Source: an uncultured Granulosicoccaceae bacterium (GTDB taxonomy: Bacteria; Pseudomonadota; Gammaproteobacteria; Granulosicoccales; Granulosicoccaceae). Taken from it: a DNA stretch of 64,000 nucleotides. The notes below the pieces were generated by a model. It did not search any database and had not been told where the DNA came from. It was given only the letters and a program-made list of their open reading frames with translations. How positions within the stretch are numbered: the stretch's first letter is position 1; each line of letters starts with the position of its first letter. The stretch covers positions 1 through 64,000 of the forward strand of contig CALISD010000064.1 of the NCBI GenBank assembly GCA_938041955.1, given 5' to 3'. This document shows positions 1 through 9,157 of this stretch, piece by piece. The translations under genes were made by a program, and so were the position numbers.

Positions 1-61
1 TAGTTGCAAGCAGCAAAGACACAGCGCCAACAAAACAAACTCGGTAACTTGGTCTTTTCAT
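1..61 (-). CDS. Start of a secreted protein (partial, runs off the window)
   Basis: Only the first 20 codons are visible on the minus strand, beginning MKRPSYRVCFVGAVSLLLAT. This is a typical signal peptide: basic start, then a hydrophobic core. An AGGAA ribosome site lies about 6 bases before the ATG. It follows the PQQ-associated binding-protein gene by about 20 bases, so it is probably the next gene of the xoxF-side operon. The function cannot be told from this fragment; exported cytochromes and ABC components are common at this place in such clusters. Confidence 0.6.
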   Translation of the reverse strand, partial: MKRPSYRVCFVGAVSLLLAT

Positions 62-84
62 TTACGTTCCTTTATTTAAATTCG

Positions 85-1323
85 CTACTTAAACACTTTA
101 CAGGTTGACTCAGGCTCATCAAAACCCAGTGTATCTAACTCGGTGAGCTGGTGCAGAAACCCCTGCTGCGGTGAAACTGTGATCAGCATACGGGGTGACA
201 CAACAAGAATCGGTTGGCGCAGCTGTCCATTATAAGTACGAAACGACAGCGCTTTACCCTTAAAGCCGGCCAACTTGAACTTATCTGACAGGATAAACTC
301 CTTAAGTGCCACTGGATCTGCACTATTGGTATTGGTAATTGCTTCACCCAACGCTCTCATCGCAAGCCAGGAGGAATAATCTCTTTCTGTCATGATACGG
401 TTGGCTATTTTTTCAAAACGTCTTTGAATTTGCGTAGCCCCCCACTGCTCATGCGATCTATGCCACGATGTCGGCATCAGCCCCTGTGTGCCTGCGACGG
501 GTCGTGGCAGGCGGCTGCGATATGACAGATATTCGCCAAACTCATCAACCTCATCGGCCACAAGCAATACATCGTGCTCTTTGAATTGTGTGAATGCAGG
601 TATTTCCTGCTGTGCGGTATGATGACCCGAATCTGTTCGCCTGGCACCGGGAACGGTGGTCCAATTGTTGCGGTCAATCACCTTCAGTCCGAAGCGTTTA
701 ATTGAACGCTCAAGTGCCTCAGCATAGAGCGCATCTTGCGGGTGACGTCCAGTGACCAGCACCACCTTGTTCCAACGCTTCCAGGCCAGATACTGAGCCA
801 AGCCATCGGCCAGCATTGCTCTCGATGGTGGCAGGTGTAATACATTGGCACGACATTCCAACTGCCTAAGGTGATCATCACGAGCGTAGACATTCAGCAC
901 CAGCGCTTCGGGATAAGCGTCTGCCACTGTCAACAGATCAATAGCATTAAGATTCGCGACGATAATCCTGGGGGGATTTTTTCCAGCAGCTTTCACGCTC
1001 TCAACAACATCGCCCTGTTCAGGGATCAACACCTCGACAAGCTCGTATTTGTGGCCGAGAAAACTACCGGTGGTTTGATTGTCATTCAAACCCAGTTGAG
1101 CGCCGGCAAATCCATCTTTCTCAATTCGTTTGTCGATGAGCGACAAAGGCAGAGGCGGTTCAATATCACGCAACAGATAAAATATATCAGCGTCAAGTTC
1201 GGCGATAGCGTTGCCTGCGGTGGCAGAAAAAACCAAAACCACGGCAACACCTTGTTTAACGAATGCACAGAAATTGCGCTTTGACGTTGTACAGTATTGA
1301 ATAAAATTCATGGCGCTTTGCAT
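85..1323 (-). CDS. PQQ-associated ABC-type substrate-binding protein
   Basis: A periplasmic-binding-protein-like chain of about 412 residues. It resembles the family of ABC binding proteins found beside PQQ-dependent alcohol dehydrogenases (the TIGR03863-type family). I recognise it from context and from the pattern of a leucine/isoleucine-rich amino-acid-binding fold (segments VVLVTGRHPQDALYAEAL, FKEHDVLLVADEVDEFGEYL). The longest frame opens with TTG at 1341. I prefer the ATG at 1323 or 1311, because a basic n-region and hydrophobic stretch ending ATAGNAIA follow it. The ligand is unknown. It sits in a minus-strand series downstream of xoxF, immediately after a small secreted protein gene with only 18 bases between them. 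Confidence 0.75.
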   Translation of the reverse strand: MQSAMNFIQYCTTSKRNFCAFVKQGVAVVLVFSATAGNAIAELDADIFYLLRDIEPPLPLSLIDKRIEKDGFAGAQLGLNDNQTTGSFLGHKYELVEVLIPEQGDVVESVKAAGKNPPRIIVANLNAIDLLTVADAYPEALVLNVYARDDHLRQLECRANVLHLPPSRAMLADGLAQYLAWKRWNKVVLVTGRHPQDALYAEALERSIKRFGLKVIDRNNWTTVPGARRTDSGHHTAQQEIPAFTQFKEHDVLLVADEVDEFGEYLSYRSRLPRPVAGTQGLMPTSWHRSHEQWGATQIQRRFEKIANRIMTERDYSSWLAMRALGEAITNTNSADPVALKEFILSDKFKLAGFKGKALSFRTYNGQLRQPILVVSPRMLITVSPQQGFLHQLTELDTLGFDEPESTCKVFK

Positions 1324-1341
1324 AGTAGTCGAGTCGGTCAA

Positions 1342-1785
1342 TTAGCCCTCGATAACTATAGTCACCCCTTGGGATTTACCGGTGGTACCCGGGATGCGCA
1401 GCTCGTAGGTGCCGGGGCGAATTGCGATAAACTTAATTTCAGCTTCGCCTTCATCATCGAATTCCATACTTTCGATTCCAAAAGGTCTGATTTCAATATC
1501 GTTGATCACCACTTCATCAACCCAGATATTTCTAAAAAAACCACTGCCAGCGAGCGCCAGTTCACCCGAACCGTCACAGATGATTGTGATTTTATAATAC
1601 TCACCCGATTTCAAAGTTATAGGGCCGTCCGCCAAAGGCTTCACTACCGACAGTATCAGCGGTGGCAACTCTTCAGCACCACCAGCAAGCAAACCGGCAG
1701 TTTGTGCCTGGACGACGTTAAACGTCGCACCAAGCAGCAAAACGGTGGCCACCAGTGCGGCGCGAATATTGTTAACGATCTTCAA
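1342..1785 (-). CDS. Small secreted cupredoxin-like protein of the xoxF cluster
   Basis: A 147-residue exported protein with a signal peptide ending near VVQAQ. The body is rich in beta-strand patterns and closes with a cupredoxin-type edge strand (IRPGTYELRIPGTTGKSQGV). I do not see the Cys/His/Met copper ligand set in that segment, so a copper role is not supported; a structural or carrier role is possible. It lies between the CXXCW protein gene and the binding-protein gene on the same strand, which suggests a periplasmic partner in quinoprotein oxidation. No function can be assigned. Confidence 0.65.
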   Translation of the reverse strand: MKIVNNIRAALVATVLLLGATFNVVQAQTAGLLAGGAEELPPLILSVVKPLADGPITLKSGEYYKITIICDGSGELALAGSGFFRNIWVDEVVINDIEIRPFGIESMEFDDEGEAEIKFIAIRPGTYELRIPGTTGKSQGVTIVIEG

Positions 1786-1869
1786 ACTGTTCTCCCAGAG
1801 AAGTGTAGTCAGCTACCAGTTTACTATCGCAGAGCGACACCATAAATAGCCGTGAATATAGACGATCCG

Positions 1870-2517
1870 TTACTGCCGAACACCTGGCTCTGCCGTCAGT
1901 GCCTGTAGCTCGAAATCCTCGAAAATCCAGCCATCAATTCCATATGAAAACCAGTAAATATTAGTGTAGCCATAGCCAAGCGCACGCTTACCGGCATTCC
2001 ATGACATCCAACAATCCATTCGGCAATAAAACACCACCGGATGGTTCTTATTCGAATCGGTATACTTTTCAAGATTGTCTGTAAAATATTTTTCTGTAGC
2101 CTCGGACAATACTCCATAACCGATATCCGGCAGCCAAATTGAGCCGGCAACACCTTTATGAGCCGGCGGTATCCAGATCTGATTTTCAGGCAAAAAATCC
2201 GGCTTGCGATGCTCTGGAATAACATCAATTACCAGTGCATTTTCCTCTTCTAATAAACGTTTAACATCAAACGCATCGACTACCGTGGCACCTGTGAGCA
2301 CCAATGGCACAGGCGCATCATAATCTTCCATGCGATAGTCAGTCGGTTCTTCAACGTCGCCAGCACTGACCAACGAGGTGTAAGCCAAAAACACAGTGCA
2401 AATCACAATCGCAAGACGACTAGCCCAGTGCTGATATGCGCCACACACATAGCTATAGCCAAAAATATAGCGACGCTCAAACATAGAAATTTGCGGTGAA
2501 CGAGATATCAAAGACAT
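1870..2517 (-). CDS. PQQ-associated CXXCW-motif rhodanese-like protein
   Basis: A 215-residue exported protein matching the PQQ-dependent catabolism-associated CXXCW family (TIGR03865 type). Key visible motif: VVFYCRMDCWMSWNAGKRA near residues 160-178, with two cysteines and a Trp in a rhodanese-like loop. A hydrophobic segment near residues 33-50 (LAIVICTVFLAYTSLVSA) would serve as signal peptide or anchor. The fold suggests sulfur or thiol chemistry in the periplasm, but the reaction is unknown for the family. The stop of the upstream moxJ-like gene is only 8 bases away, so the two are probably cotranscribed. The ATG at 2484 is an alternative start. Confidence 0.82.
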   Translation of the reverse strand: MSLISRSPQISMFERRYIFGYSYVCGAYQHWASRLAIVICTVFLAYTSLVSAGDVEEPTDYRMEDYDAPVPLVLTGATVVDAFDVKRLLEEENALVIDVIPEHRKPDFLPENQIWIPPAHKGVAGSIWLPDIGYGVLSEATEKYFTDNLEKYTDSNKNHPVVFYCRMDCWMSWNAGKRALGYGYTNIYWFSYGIDGWIFEDFELQALTAEPGVRQ

Positions 2518-2525
2518 CAGTAGCC

Positions 2526-3362
2526 TCAGAGATCAAGTGGCTGACCTTTTTCATCTAACAGCGGCACACCATAGGAACGCAAAATGTCATTTATTTTCGG
2601 CCCAAGTTCTGTCAGTTCTTCATTGATTTTGTGTTTCCAATCAGTTTCATTGTAGCGAACCGCCATTGAGACCCGGAACGTTAAACGGGTTCTGGTGTTT
2701 TCATTCACCATTGGCACCAACACCAGTTCAGCATCGAACTCACGCGCGTGGAATGCCGCCAGCGGGCCCCATACAAACGCCACATCGGTGAGACCACTTG
2801 CTACGTCTGAGATGGCTTCACGAGCTGGTATGTGATGACGCGTATCAGCAACCAATTGATAGGGCTTTATATTTTTCAGCAAACCTTGTTGAGCTATCAG
2901 ATTAGCGGGTGGTGTACCTGCAATAACGCCAAGCTTTTTGTCTTTAAGTTCCATCTTGGACATGGACGTTGCCGTTATACCGGAGTCTTTTCTGTAAACC
3001 ATCACATAGGCTGAGTGGTAGTAAGGGTTGGTGTTTTGCACCAATTCACTCGTGGTGGTAATTCCGGAGATCAAATCGCAATCGCGCATGCGCAGTGTAT
3101 TGCGTACAAAACCGACTGTCTGCGGAAACCAGGTGTATTGGACTTCTAAACCCAAGCGGTCAGCGATCAGGGCGATAACTTTGTTTTCAAATCCTTCCAG
3201 CTTATCGTTTGAAAACGGCAGATTGGACGGGTCTGCACACACCCTTAGGACCGTAGTGGTTAATGCCTGTCGGCTGGACCCGGCCGCATAAACATTGCCA
3301 GCGAGGCAGGCTACAAGCAATACCTTTACAAGTTGAACGATACCGCAGCGGTAATTTCTCAT
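2526..3362 (-). CDS. xoxJ: XoxJ/MoxJ-like periplasmic binding protein
   Basis: A 278-residue protein with signal peptide (ending NVYAAG) and a family-3 solute-binding fold: early strand LRVCADPSNLPFSND, then FENKVIALIADRLGLEVQYTW and a C-terminal helix pair. This is the quinoprotein-dehydrogenase-associated family (TIGR03871 type) that includes MxaJ and XoxJ. In characterised methylotrophs these proteins are thought to help activate or mature the dehydrogenase rather than feed an ABC transporter. It is directly downstream of xoxF on the same strand, after a terminator-like hairpin. Confidence 0.88.
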   Translation of the reverse strand: MRNYRCGIVQLVKVLLVACLAGNVYAAGSSRQALTTTVLRVCADPSNLPFSNDKLEGFENKVIALIADRLGLEVQYTWFPQTVGFVRNTLRMRDCDLISGITTTSELVQNTNPYYHSAYVMVYRKDSGITATSMSKMELKDKKLGVIAGTPPANLIAQQGLLKNIKPYQLVADTRHHIPAREAISDVASGLTDVAFVWGPLAAFHAREFDAELVLVPMVNENTRTRLTFRVSMAVRYNETDWKHKINEELTELGPKINDILRSYGVPLLDEKGQPLDL

Positions 3363-3592
3363 GTTTCCAGATAGCTTTTGAGGGTAATTAAGGATATAGG
3401 TTCTTGTAGGTTAATTACTACCCTGGTATCACAACCAAAGTAAAAAGACCGGTAATTAGAAATCCTTTTCTTGCAGTAATTCAGTACACATTCAGCGATT
3501 GAACACCACTTTCACACGCCTGGAAACCGAAGCGCGGGAAGTCAACCGTCGAAGTCCAGGCTACCGTCACCGAACAACAAATAAAAAAAACA

Positions 3593-3625
3593 TCAAAACA
3601 AAAACGGGCCGCACTAGGCGGCCCG
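3593..3625 (-). terminator. Terminator after xoxF
   Basis: An 8-bp GC-rich stem (CGGGCCGC at 3605-3612 with GCGGCCCG at 3618-3625) has an A-rich tract at 3581-3604 on the plus strand. On the minus strand this is a hairpin followed by T-rich sequence. It would end or attenuate xoxF transcription before xoxJ. Confidence 0.75.
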
Positions 3626-3665
3626 CTCTACTCCTCTGCAAGAGGAATAACCTACCTGTCTTCTA

Positions 3666-5474
3666 CTACAGACCGAAAACAGTCAAAGTACCGCCAAGCG
3701 ACGTGTAGCTCGAAAGTGACTTATACGCACCGACTGCACCAAGGCCGTCAGTATCACCAGTCAAACCAGCAGCGAAGCCAATACCAGCCCAGCCACCCAG
3801 GCCGGACAGAACACCGATGTATTGATTACCATCATGCTCCCAGGTATTCACGTTGCCGATGATGCCTGAAGGCGTTTTGAACTTATAAAGCTCTTCGCCA
3901 GTTTCAGCGTTAACCGCTTTCAGGTAACCCTCAAGCGTTCCGTAGAAAACAACGTTACCAGCAGTTGCCAGCGCGCCACTCCATACAGAGAAAGGCTCAG
4001 GGTTAGACCACTTGATCTCGCCTTTAGTAGCATCCCAGGCAATGAAGTTACCCAGGTTGTCAGTGCCATTTTCCATCACTCTTCCAGCAGGGAACATTGA
4101 CAGAGTTGCACCTACGTACGGCTGACCGGCAGTGTACTCAACTTCAAACGGCTCGTAGTCCATGCAAACGTGGTTTGTAGGAACGTAGAACAGTTTGGTG
4201 TCAGGAGAGTAGGCAGCAGGCTGCTGATCTTTTGATCCCAACGCAGCAGGACAGATATTCGTTGAGTTAACGTCCGCGCCGTTCTGATCAGTTGAGTACT
4301 CAGCAACCACCTGTGGACGACCGGTCTTCATGTCAACGTGTGTTGCCCAGTTAACTGCTGGATCATACTTTTCAGCAACCAGAAGCTCACCAGAGACGCG
4401 ATCAAGCGTATAGCCAAAACCGTTTCGATCGAAGTGAACCAGTGTCTTGCGAGTTTCACCACCAATTTCCTGGTCAGCAAGGATCATTTCGTTGATACCG
4501 TCGTAATCCCACTCATCGTGTGGAGTCATTTGGTAGACCCACGCTGCCATGCCAGTATCAGCATCACGAGCCATGATAGTCATTGACCAACGGTTGTCAC
4601 CAGGGCGCTGAACCGGATTCCAGGTACTTGGGTTACCAGTACCGTAGTAGACAAGGTTCAGTTCAGGATCGAAAGAATACCAACCCCACGTAGTACCACC
4701 ACCGATTTTCCACTGATCGCCTTCCCAGGTAGCTGTACCTGAATCGACACCGACAGGCTCACCAAGATGAGTGGTCTTTTCAGGGTCCATCAGAGTTTGA
4801 TCATCTGGTCCTGTAGAGTAACCTCTCCACGCAAGTGAGCCATCGCTGATGTTGTAAGCAGTCAGGTGACCCTGAACACCGAATTCACCACCGGATATAC
4901 CTACATAGACTTTGTCGCCATATACCATTGGTGCAGAAGTTCCGGTCTCACCGATGCTTGGGTCACCATTGCTGACGCTCCACACCACTTCACCTGACTC
5001 CTTATCCAACGCAACGAGTGTAGCGTCTGCCTGGTACAGGAAAATCTTGCCATCACCATATGACAAGCCACGGTTAACCGTGTCACAACACATCACAGGG
5101 ATAACGGAAGGATCTTGCTTTGGCTCGTACATCCAGTTGATTCGACCATCTTCGCTCAGGTCTAGTGAATAGACTCTGTTTGGAAATGGGCTATGGATGT
5201 ACATGTTGCCGTCACCTACGACAAGAGGGCCACCCTCGTGACCTCGAAGAACACCAGTTGAGAAAGTCCAAACCGGTGCCAGATCGCCTGCATTATCTGC
5301 AGTGATTTGATCTAGTTTACTGTAGCGAGTGTTAGCGTAATCCCCAGTAGGCATTGCCCAGTTCGCAGGATCCGCAGCGAGTTTCATCACTTCTTCGTTC
5401 GCGTGAGCGGTAGAAAGTGAAATCGATGCAGCGAGAATTGCCGCACCAAATACGGGCGTCGATTTTAGCCCCAT
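3666..5474 (-). CDS. xoxF: PQQ-dependent lanthanide-type methanol/ethanol dehydrogenase XoxF
   Basis: A periplasmic quinoprotein of 602 residues from the ATG at 5474; the frame is open further upstream. This ATG has a GGAGG ribosome site and is followed by a clean signal peptide ([10 protein letters not shown]...STAHA). The adjacent-cysteine pair (CC, about 129-130) that stacks on PQQ is present. The motif PHDEWDYDG (about 319-326) holds the catalytic Asp (about 323) and, two residues on, the extra Asp (about 325) that marks lanthanide-binding XoxF and is Ala in calcium MxaF. Repeated W-motif blades fill the rest. It would oxidise methanol or other primary alcohols and possibly formaldehyde. 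Cytochrome acceptor xoxG and the PQQ synthesis genes are not seen here. Confidence 0.95.
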   Translation of the reverse strand: MGLKSTPVFGAAILAASISLSTAHANEEVMKLAADPANWAMPTGDYANTRYSKLDQITADNAGDLAPVWTFSTGVLRGHEGGPLVVGDGNMYIHSPFPNRVYSLDLSEDGRINWMYEPKQDPSVIPVMCCDTVNRGLSYGDGKIFLYQADATLVALDKESGEVVWSVSNGDPSIGETGTSAPMVYGDKVYVGISGGEFGVQGHLTAYNISDGSLAWRGYSTGPDDQTLMDPEKTTHLGEPVGVDSGTATWEGDQWKIGGGTTWGWYSFDPELNLVYYGTGNPSTWNPVQRPGDNRWSMTIMARDADTGMAAWVYQMTPHDEWDYDGINEMILADQEIGGETRKTLVHFDRNGFGYTLDRVSGELLVAEKYDPAVNWATHVDMKTGRPQVVAEYSTDQNGADVNSTNICPAALGSKDQQPAAYSPDTKLFYVPTNHVCMDYEPFEVEYTAGQPYVGATLSMFPAGRVMENGTDNLGNFIAWDATKGEIKWSNPEPFSVWSGALATAGNVVFYGTLEGYLKAVNAETGEELYKFKTPSGIIGNVNTWEHDGNQYIGVLSGLGGWAGIGFAAGLTGDTDGLGAVGAYKSLSSYTSLGGTLTVFGL

Positions 5475-5696
5475 TTTTGCCTCCAATAAAGTTGTGGTTG
5501 ATGTGCTGACATCGACTCTTAACTTAACCCAACTGCTAATTCCTTTTACCCTAAGCTTCCCTTTACCAACGGACGTAAAGTTCCTGCTTTCGAGTTTCAA
5601 TCAGCACCGTCAGGGAGACTGCCGCTAAATTGTGCAGATAGAATGATGGCATACCATCAAGCGCCCTCCAGTAGGTCACTTACGCGACCTGTCTCG

Positions 5697-5725
5697 ACTT
5701 TACCCGCGTGGATATTCCAAGTCAA
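5697..5725 (-). promoter_or_regulatory. xoxF: Possible sigma-70 promoter of xoxF
   Basis: On the minus strand TTGACT (5720-5725) and TAAAGT (5697-5702) are separated by 17 bases. They lie about 220 bases before the xoxF ATG, in the 335-base gap to the MBL-hydrolase gene. The -35 box is close to consensus and the -10 box is a weaker match. No terminator was recognised at the end of the MBL gene, so readthrough from it is also possible. Confidence 0.4.
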
Positions 5726-5809
5726 GAAATTGCGCGTGACCGTATTTAATCGCCAGTTGCCTCTAGCCCGAACCTCTTTGAAGTCAGATAAATCTGAATA
5801 AAGTAACGA

Positions 5810-6937
5810 CTATTCCCACTCAAGTTCAGCGTAGGATTTGGATAAATTCAGCGCATGCTGTGTATCAAACAACTCCCACCCGGCCCTTAGCCCCTCGGCC
5901 GAATTATCGCGGTTGGATATAAACTCGTTTAGCGAAACACCACTGGCAATAGCCTCACGAGTGCGCGCCACAACCCAATTCAGATAGTGCAATTGAGGCC
6001 GCACAAGCGTTGCATAATCACCAATCGGCCCGTGTCCCGGAATGACGGTTTTAATGTCGTATTGGCCCAGTTGATTCAAAGCATCAAGCCAGCCGAGAAT
6101 ACTGCCGTCGATGGCCGGCAGGCGTTCAACAAAAAGTAAATCCCCGGCCCATAACGCTTTGGTTGTCTGGTCATAAACACTGATATCACTGCCTGAGTGG
6201 GCATTGTCATACGCCGCAACTACAATTTGCCGATTGCCAAGATCCACTATCAATTCTTCGTCAACAGAGTGAATTTGACCAGCGTGTATTAACTTCAACA
6301 GACGATCTACCGTGTCGTCGGACGCATAGTGCTCTTTGAAAAAATCCAGGTTATGAGTCAAGGCCGCTGCCAATGTCGGGTGACCGAATATGGCCGGTTT
6401 TCTCTCAAACTCTTCTGCCGTATAGGCCGCCAACCCCAGACTGTGATCAGGATGCACATGGCTAACAATCACGTGTGTGACCGGCAACGAGGTGACTTTC
6501 TTTACCGCGGCCAACGTTCGTTTAGCGATATCAACAGACCCACCCGGGTCAATGATGGCAACACCGGTTTCACCGACAATAAACCCATGATTGGCAATGC
6601 CCGCGATACTTTCTGCGGACACTGGTTCATGACGACCATATCGCACATACATACCATCAAGCACTTTTGTGAATTCCAGACGTTCTGTATTGTCTAGCCG
6701 CGGGGCAACGACTGTTGCAACTGATCCAGATGGTTCTTTGTTGGCGTGTATAGTATCTGCAACTGAAGCCTCCGGGGCTGCGAACACCACTGAAACACAT
6801 ATCAACGAACGCACCAGCGTTAGTCGACAACCTTTGACCAATGCTGCTTTTATACAACACAGCTCAGATATTTTTTCCGTTGCAGCTACTTGCCAGACTG
6901 CGTCGTTAACCCGGATGTTGTGATATTGATCATGCAT
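5810..6937 (-). CDS. Quinoprotein-associated MBL-fold zinc metallohydrolase
   Basis: A metallo-beta-lactamase-fold protein matching the quinoprotein relay system zinc hydrolase family (TIGR04558 type, SoxH-related). The zinc motif SHVHPDHSLG (HxHxDH) is clear, followed by a metal His in YDNAHSGSD, an Asp in LWAGDLLF and a His in VIPGHGP. The frame is open to 7060, but that start would overlap the divergent gene, so I use the ATG at 6937; 6991 is possible. A hydrophobic signal-like stretch (LTLVRSLICVSVVFAAPEAS) begins some 40 residues in, so a TTG start near it is another option. It is thought to act with SoxYZ-like carriers, two of which are encoded nearby. Substrate unknown. Confidence 0.85.
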   Translation of the reverse strand: MHDQYHNIRVNDAVWQVAATEKISELCCIKAALVKGCRLTLVRSLICVSVVFAAPEASVADTIHANKEPSGSVATVVAPRLDNTERLEFTKVLDGMYVRYGRHEPVSAESIAGIANHGFIVGETGVAIIDPGGSVDIAKRTLAAVKKVTSLPVTHVIVSHVHPDHSLGLAAYTAEEFERKPAIFGHPTLAAALTHNLDFFKEHYASDDTVDRLLKLIHAGQIHSVDEELIVDLGNRQIVVAAYDNAHSGSDISVYDQTTKALWAGDLLFVERLPAIDGSILGWLDALNQLGQYDIKTVIPGHGPIGDYATLVRPQLHYLNWVVARTREAIASGVSLNEFISNRDNSAEGLRAGWELFDTQHALNLSKSYAELEWE

Positions 6938-7011
6938 AACGGTACTCAGACCCAGTCGTTTTTTAGTAAGGTGATGGTATGCTAGATCCATCGCACAGCT
7001 CGGAACCCTAA

Positions 7012-7731
7012 ATGAACCTACCTCCAAGAAACTTCTCAACGCCCGCGAGCACAAATTCACGGTGCGTTACCGGCAACAATACCAAAGTCAAGCTGAAGTC
7101 GGCATTTCTGGCTGCCATCGTTACGTGCTTCTCAGTGAACACAGCCACTGCTTTTGAAGAATTAAACGAGCCGCAAACACTCATTTATGATACCAGTCAT
7201 TTAGAGAAAACCAGCGCTGGCAGCACCATCGCTTACGACTATGCCTACGTCAACAACAGCAGCGATGAAACAATCGAAGACAAAGTGTTGCTGTCGATAA
7301 AGAAAGAACGCGATGACACCAACCGTGATGTCAGCATTATTTTCCTTTCTGACGAGCGCAAACTGCACCTGCCCGACTTTAACAACCGTCGCGGCAACCC
7401 GGTGATCATCGGCATGCTGGAGCATCTCGCGCAAACCATGGGAAATGAAACCGGTGGTGGCGCGTTGTACTTCAGAAACCGAATAAAAGATAAGCTTGCC
7501 GACGATAGCCTCGAGATCGTGCAGACAGGCGACAAGTCGAAATTCTCCTTTTCGCCATTCATCAATGACCCTTATGTCGCTGATCGTGTCGCATTGACCG
7601 AGTCGGTTATTACCATCGCATTCAGCGACGAGGTTCCCGGGCAGTTACTCTCAATAGAATATGTGTCCGGGCCATCGAAGAATCCAGAAGCCACGCGAAA
7701 GCTTGAGTTCTCTGGAGTTCAACCAGAATAG
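7012..7731 (+). CDS. Exported protein of unknown function
   Basis: A 239-residue protein with a signal-like hydrophobic stretch (SAFLAAIVTCFSVNTATA, about residues 30-47) after a rather long n-region, so the true start may be downstream of the ATG used. The mature part has alternating strands (for example YDYAYVNNSSDETIEDKVLL) and no cysteines or recognisable catalytic motif. It is transcribed away from the MBL-hydrolase gene and runs 20 bases before the next secreted protein gene, so the pair is probably an operon. Its placement suggests a periplasmic role tied to quinoprotein metabolism. I do not recognise the family. Confidence 0.6.
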   Translation: MNLPPRNFSTPASTNSRCVTGNNTKVKLKSAFLAAIVTCFSVNTATAFEELNEPQTLIYDTSHLEKTSAGSTIAYDYAYVNNSSDETIEDKVLLSIKKERDDTNRDVSIIFLSDERKLHLPDFNNRRGNPVIIGMLEHLAQTMGNETGGGALYFRNRIKDKLADDSLEIVQTGDKSKFSFSPFINDPYVADRVALTESVITIAFSDEVPGQLLSIEYVSGPSKNPEATRKLEFSGVQPE

Positions 7732-7751
7732 TAAAAGCAAATAGCATTCAA

Positions 7752-8168
7752 ATGAGAACGCACATGAGCACCTACAAAACCACCGGTAACCGAACGCGAA
7801 CTCTGCTTCTGGCAGTGGCATTCATAACACCCGTTGCAATAGCATCAGACACCAACTGCGACTGCGAAGCCCCGGAGGTAAAGACAGCGATAAAAGAAGT
7901 TTATCCGACGCCTGTCATAGCTGATTACGTACTAGCATGTATGGCATCCAACGGCAACTCATTCACCAGCTTGCATCAGTGCTCGTGCAGCATTGATCTG
8001 ATCATGTCGAAAATCAGCCACGAAGATTTTGAAAAAGTAAACACCATCATGCAGGTCCAGCTTGATAAAGGTCAGCGCGGCATTTTTTATAGAGATTCGC
8101 ACTGGGCAAAAAACGCTGTGGAACGGTTCGAGCGAGTACAAGCCGAATCAACGCTGAAATGCTTCTAG
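7752..8168 (+). CDS. Small cysteine-rich exported protein
   Basis: A 138-residue protein. After the signal peptide (LLLAVAFITPVAIAS) comes a cluster of cysteines: TNCDCEAP, a Cys in VLACMAS, QCSCSIDL and a final CF. That makes six cysteines, a pattern seen in disulfide-stabilised or metal-binding periplasmic proteins. The ATG at 7764 is an alternative start. A strong bidirectional-type hairpin follows at 8196. It is probably cotranscribed with the preceding exported protein. Function unknown. Confidence 0.65.
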   Translation: MRTHMSTYKTTGNRTRTLLLAVAFITPVAIASDTNCDCEAPEVKTAIKEVYPTPVIADYVLACMASNGNSFTSLHQCSCSIDLIMSKISHEDFEKVNTIMQVQLDKGQRGIFYRDSHWAKNAVERFERVQAESTLKCF

Positions 8169-8195
8169 TTGTATGATTATCTGGTATTAGAAACA

Positions 8196-8222
8196 AAAAC
8201 AGCGCTCATGAGCGCTGTTTTT
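8196..8222. terminator. Bidirectional terminator between convergent genes
   Basis: A perfect 11-bp stem (AAAACAGCGCT with AGCGCTGTTTT) around a CATG loop, with A-tract on one side and T-tract on the other. It fits termination of both the plus-strand cysteine-rich gene and the minus-strand SoxYZ-like gene that converge on it. Confidence 0.85.
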
Positions 8223-8267
8223 ATGCAATAGACAGAAAGAGAAAGTGCCTACTCTTAAGAGGTGACT

Positions 8268-9140
8268 TTACATCACTGGATCAACATTTTGCTCGTAGCG
8301 ATTGTTCTTCGAATCGACAGCAAACACTTTGAAACTGTCAGCCTTAGATAGATTGGCAAACTGAAAACGCACCACCGGGTTTTCACTCATTGAAAAATTG
8401 GTTTCAACATTCAGTAGTTCCTGTCCGTCGAGTTCTGCGACAATAGAGTGCACGTAAAACGCTGGTATATAGTTTCTCGAGATTTGATCAAACTGCATAC
8501 CTGAATTGTTAGGATGGCGTATTTTTATAGTGGCCTCGGAATTGGCACGTTGTTCAGGCGGTAGCGTAGCAACTACCTTATCGGTTGCAGAAATATCGCC
8601 CAGTAGTACTTTCATTTTACCCGCATTGGCCATGGCCGCTGCCATGTCCGCCAGCGCAGGTGCAGAGCAACCACCCGCCGCCTTCACAAACTTACTTGCC
8701 ATGTGCAACGAGCCATCGTCAAGCTCTGCAATGGCACGCACCGTGGTGTATTCGTTAATCCGGATTCGCGTTTCAAACGACTGCCAGGCAGAACGATTGC
8801 TGTCTGAAAAATTAAATACACCAGCCAGAGGCAACGGGTTTTTATCAACAATTAAATGCACTTTTTTTATTTGCCTGGCATCACCTTCCGCATAGACCAC
8901 AATGGGTACAATTGCCGCATCAAGTGCTCGGTTTGGTGCTTCGATCGTGATCACGTCTGAGGATTCGATTATCACCCGGTCACCAAAAAAGCTTGGCGCT
9001 AACTCTGTCCATCTGTCAGTCTGCACGCTGGTGCCCGAATCTGATGAGGCGGATAGCGCCAACTTTAATGGCGCAACTGTGACGACCAATGCCAACACGC
9101 AGCAAGAAAATACACGATTAAAATTTAATTTTTTATGCAT
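8268..9140 (-). CDS. Quinoprotein-associated SoxYZ-like carrier, copy 1
   Basis: A 290-residue exported protein of the fused SoxY-SoxZ-like family associated with quinoprotein dehydrogenases (TIGR04557 type). The signal peptide ends near LKLALSAS. The SoxY-like half carries the conserved AGGCSAP motif (about 158-164), with the single Cys that would be the carrier thiol. The SoxZ-like half has IRHPNNSGMQFDQ and the C-terminal VRFQF strand. In Sox chemistry the SoxY cysteine carries a covalent sulfur substrate; the cargo of this family is unknown. It lies 17 bases downstream of a paralogue on the same strand. Confidence 0.85.
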   Translation of the reverse strand: MHKKLNFNRVFSCCVLALVVTVAPLKLALSASSDSGTSVQTDRWTELAPSFFGDRVIIESSDVITIEAPNRALDAAIVPIVVYAEGDARQIKKVHLIVDKNPLPLAGVFNFSDSNRSAWQSFETRIRINEYTTVRAIAELDDGSLHMASKFVKAAGGCSAPALADMAAAMANAGKMKVLLGDISATDKVVATLPPEQRANSEATIKIRHPNNSGMQFDQISRNYIPAFYVHSIVAELDGQELLNVETNFSMSENPVVRFQFANLSKADSFKVFAVDSKNNRYEQNVDPVM

Positions 9141-9157
9141 TTGCTAGTCTCTTCATA

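Noticed and set aside
871..1284. Long plus-strand frame of 137 codons opposite the ABC-type binding-protein gene
   Set aside because: It is antisense to a convincing exported protein, has no ribosome site and encodes no recognisable protein.
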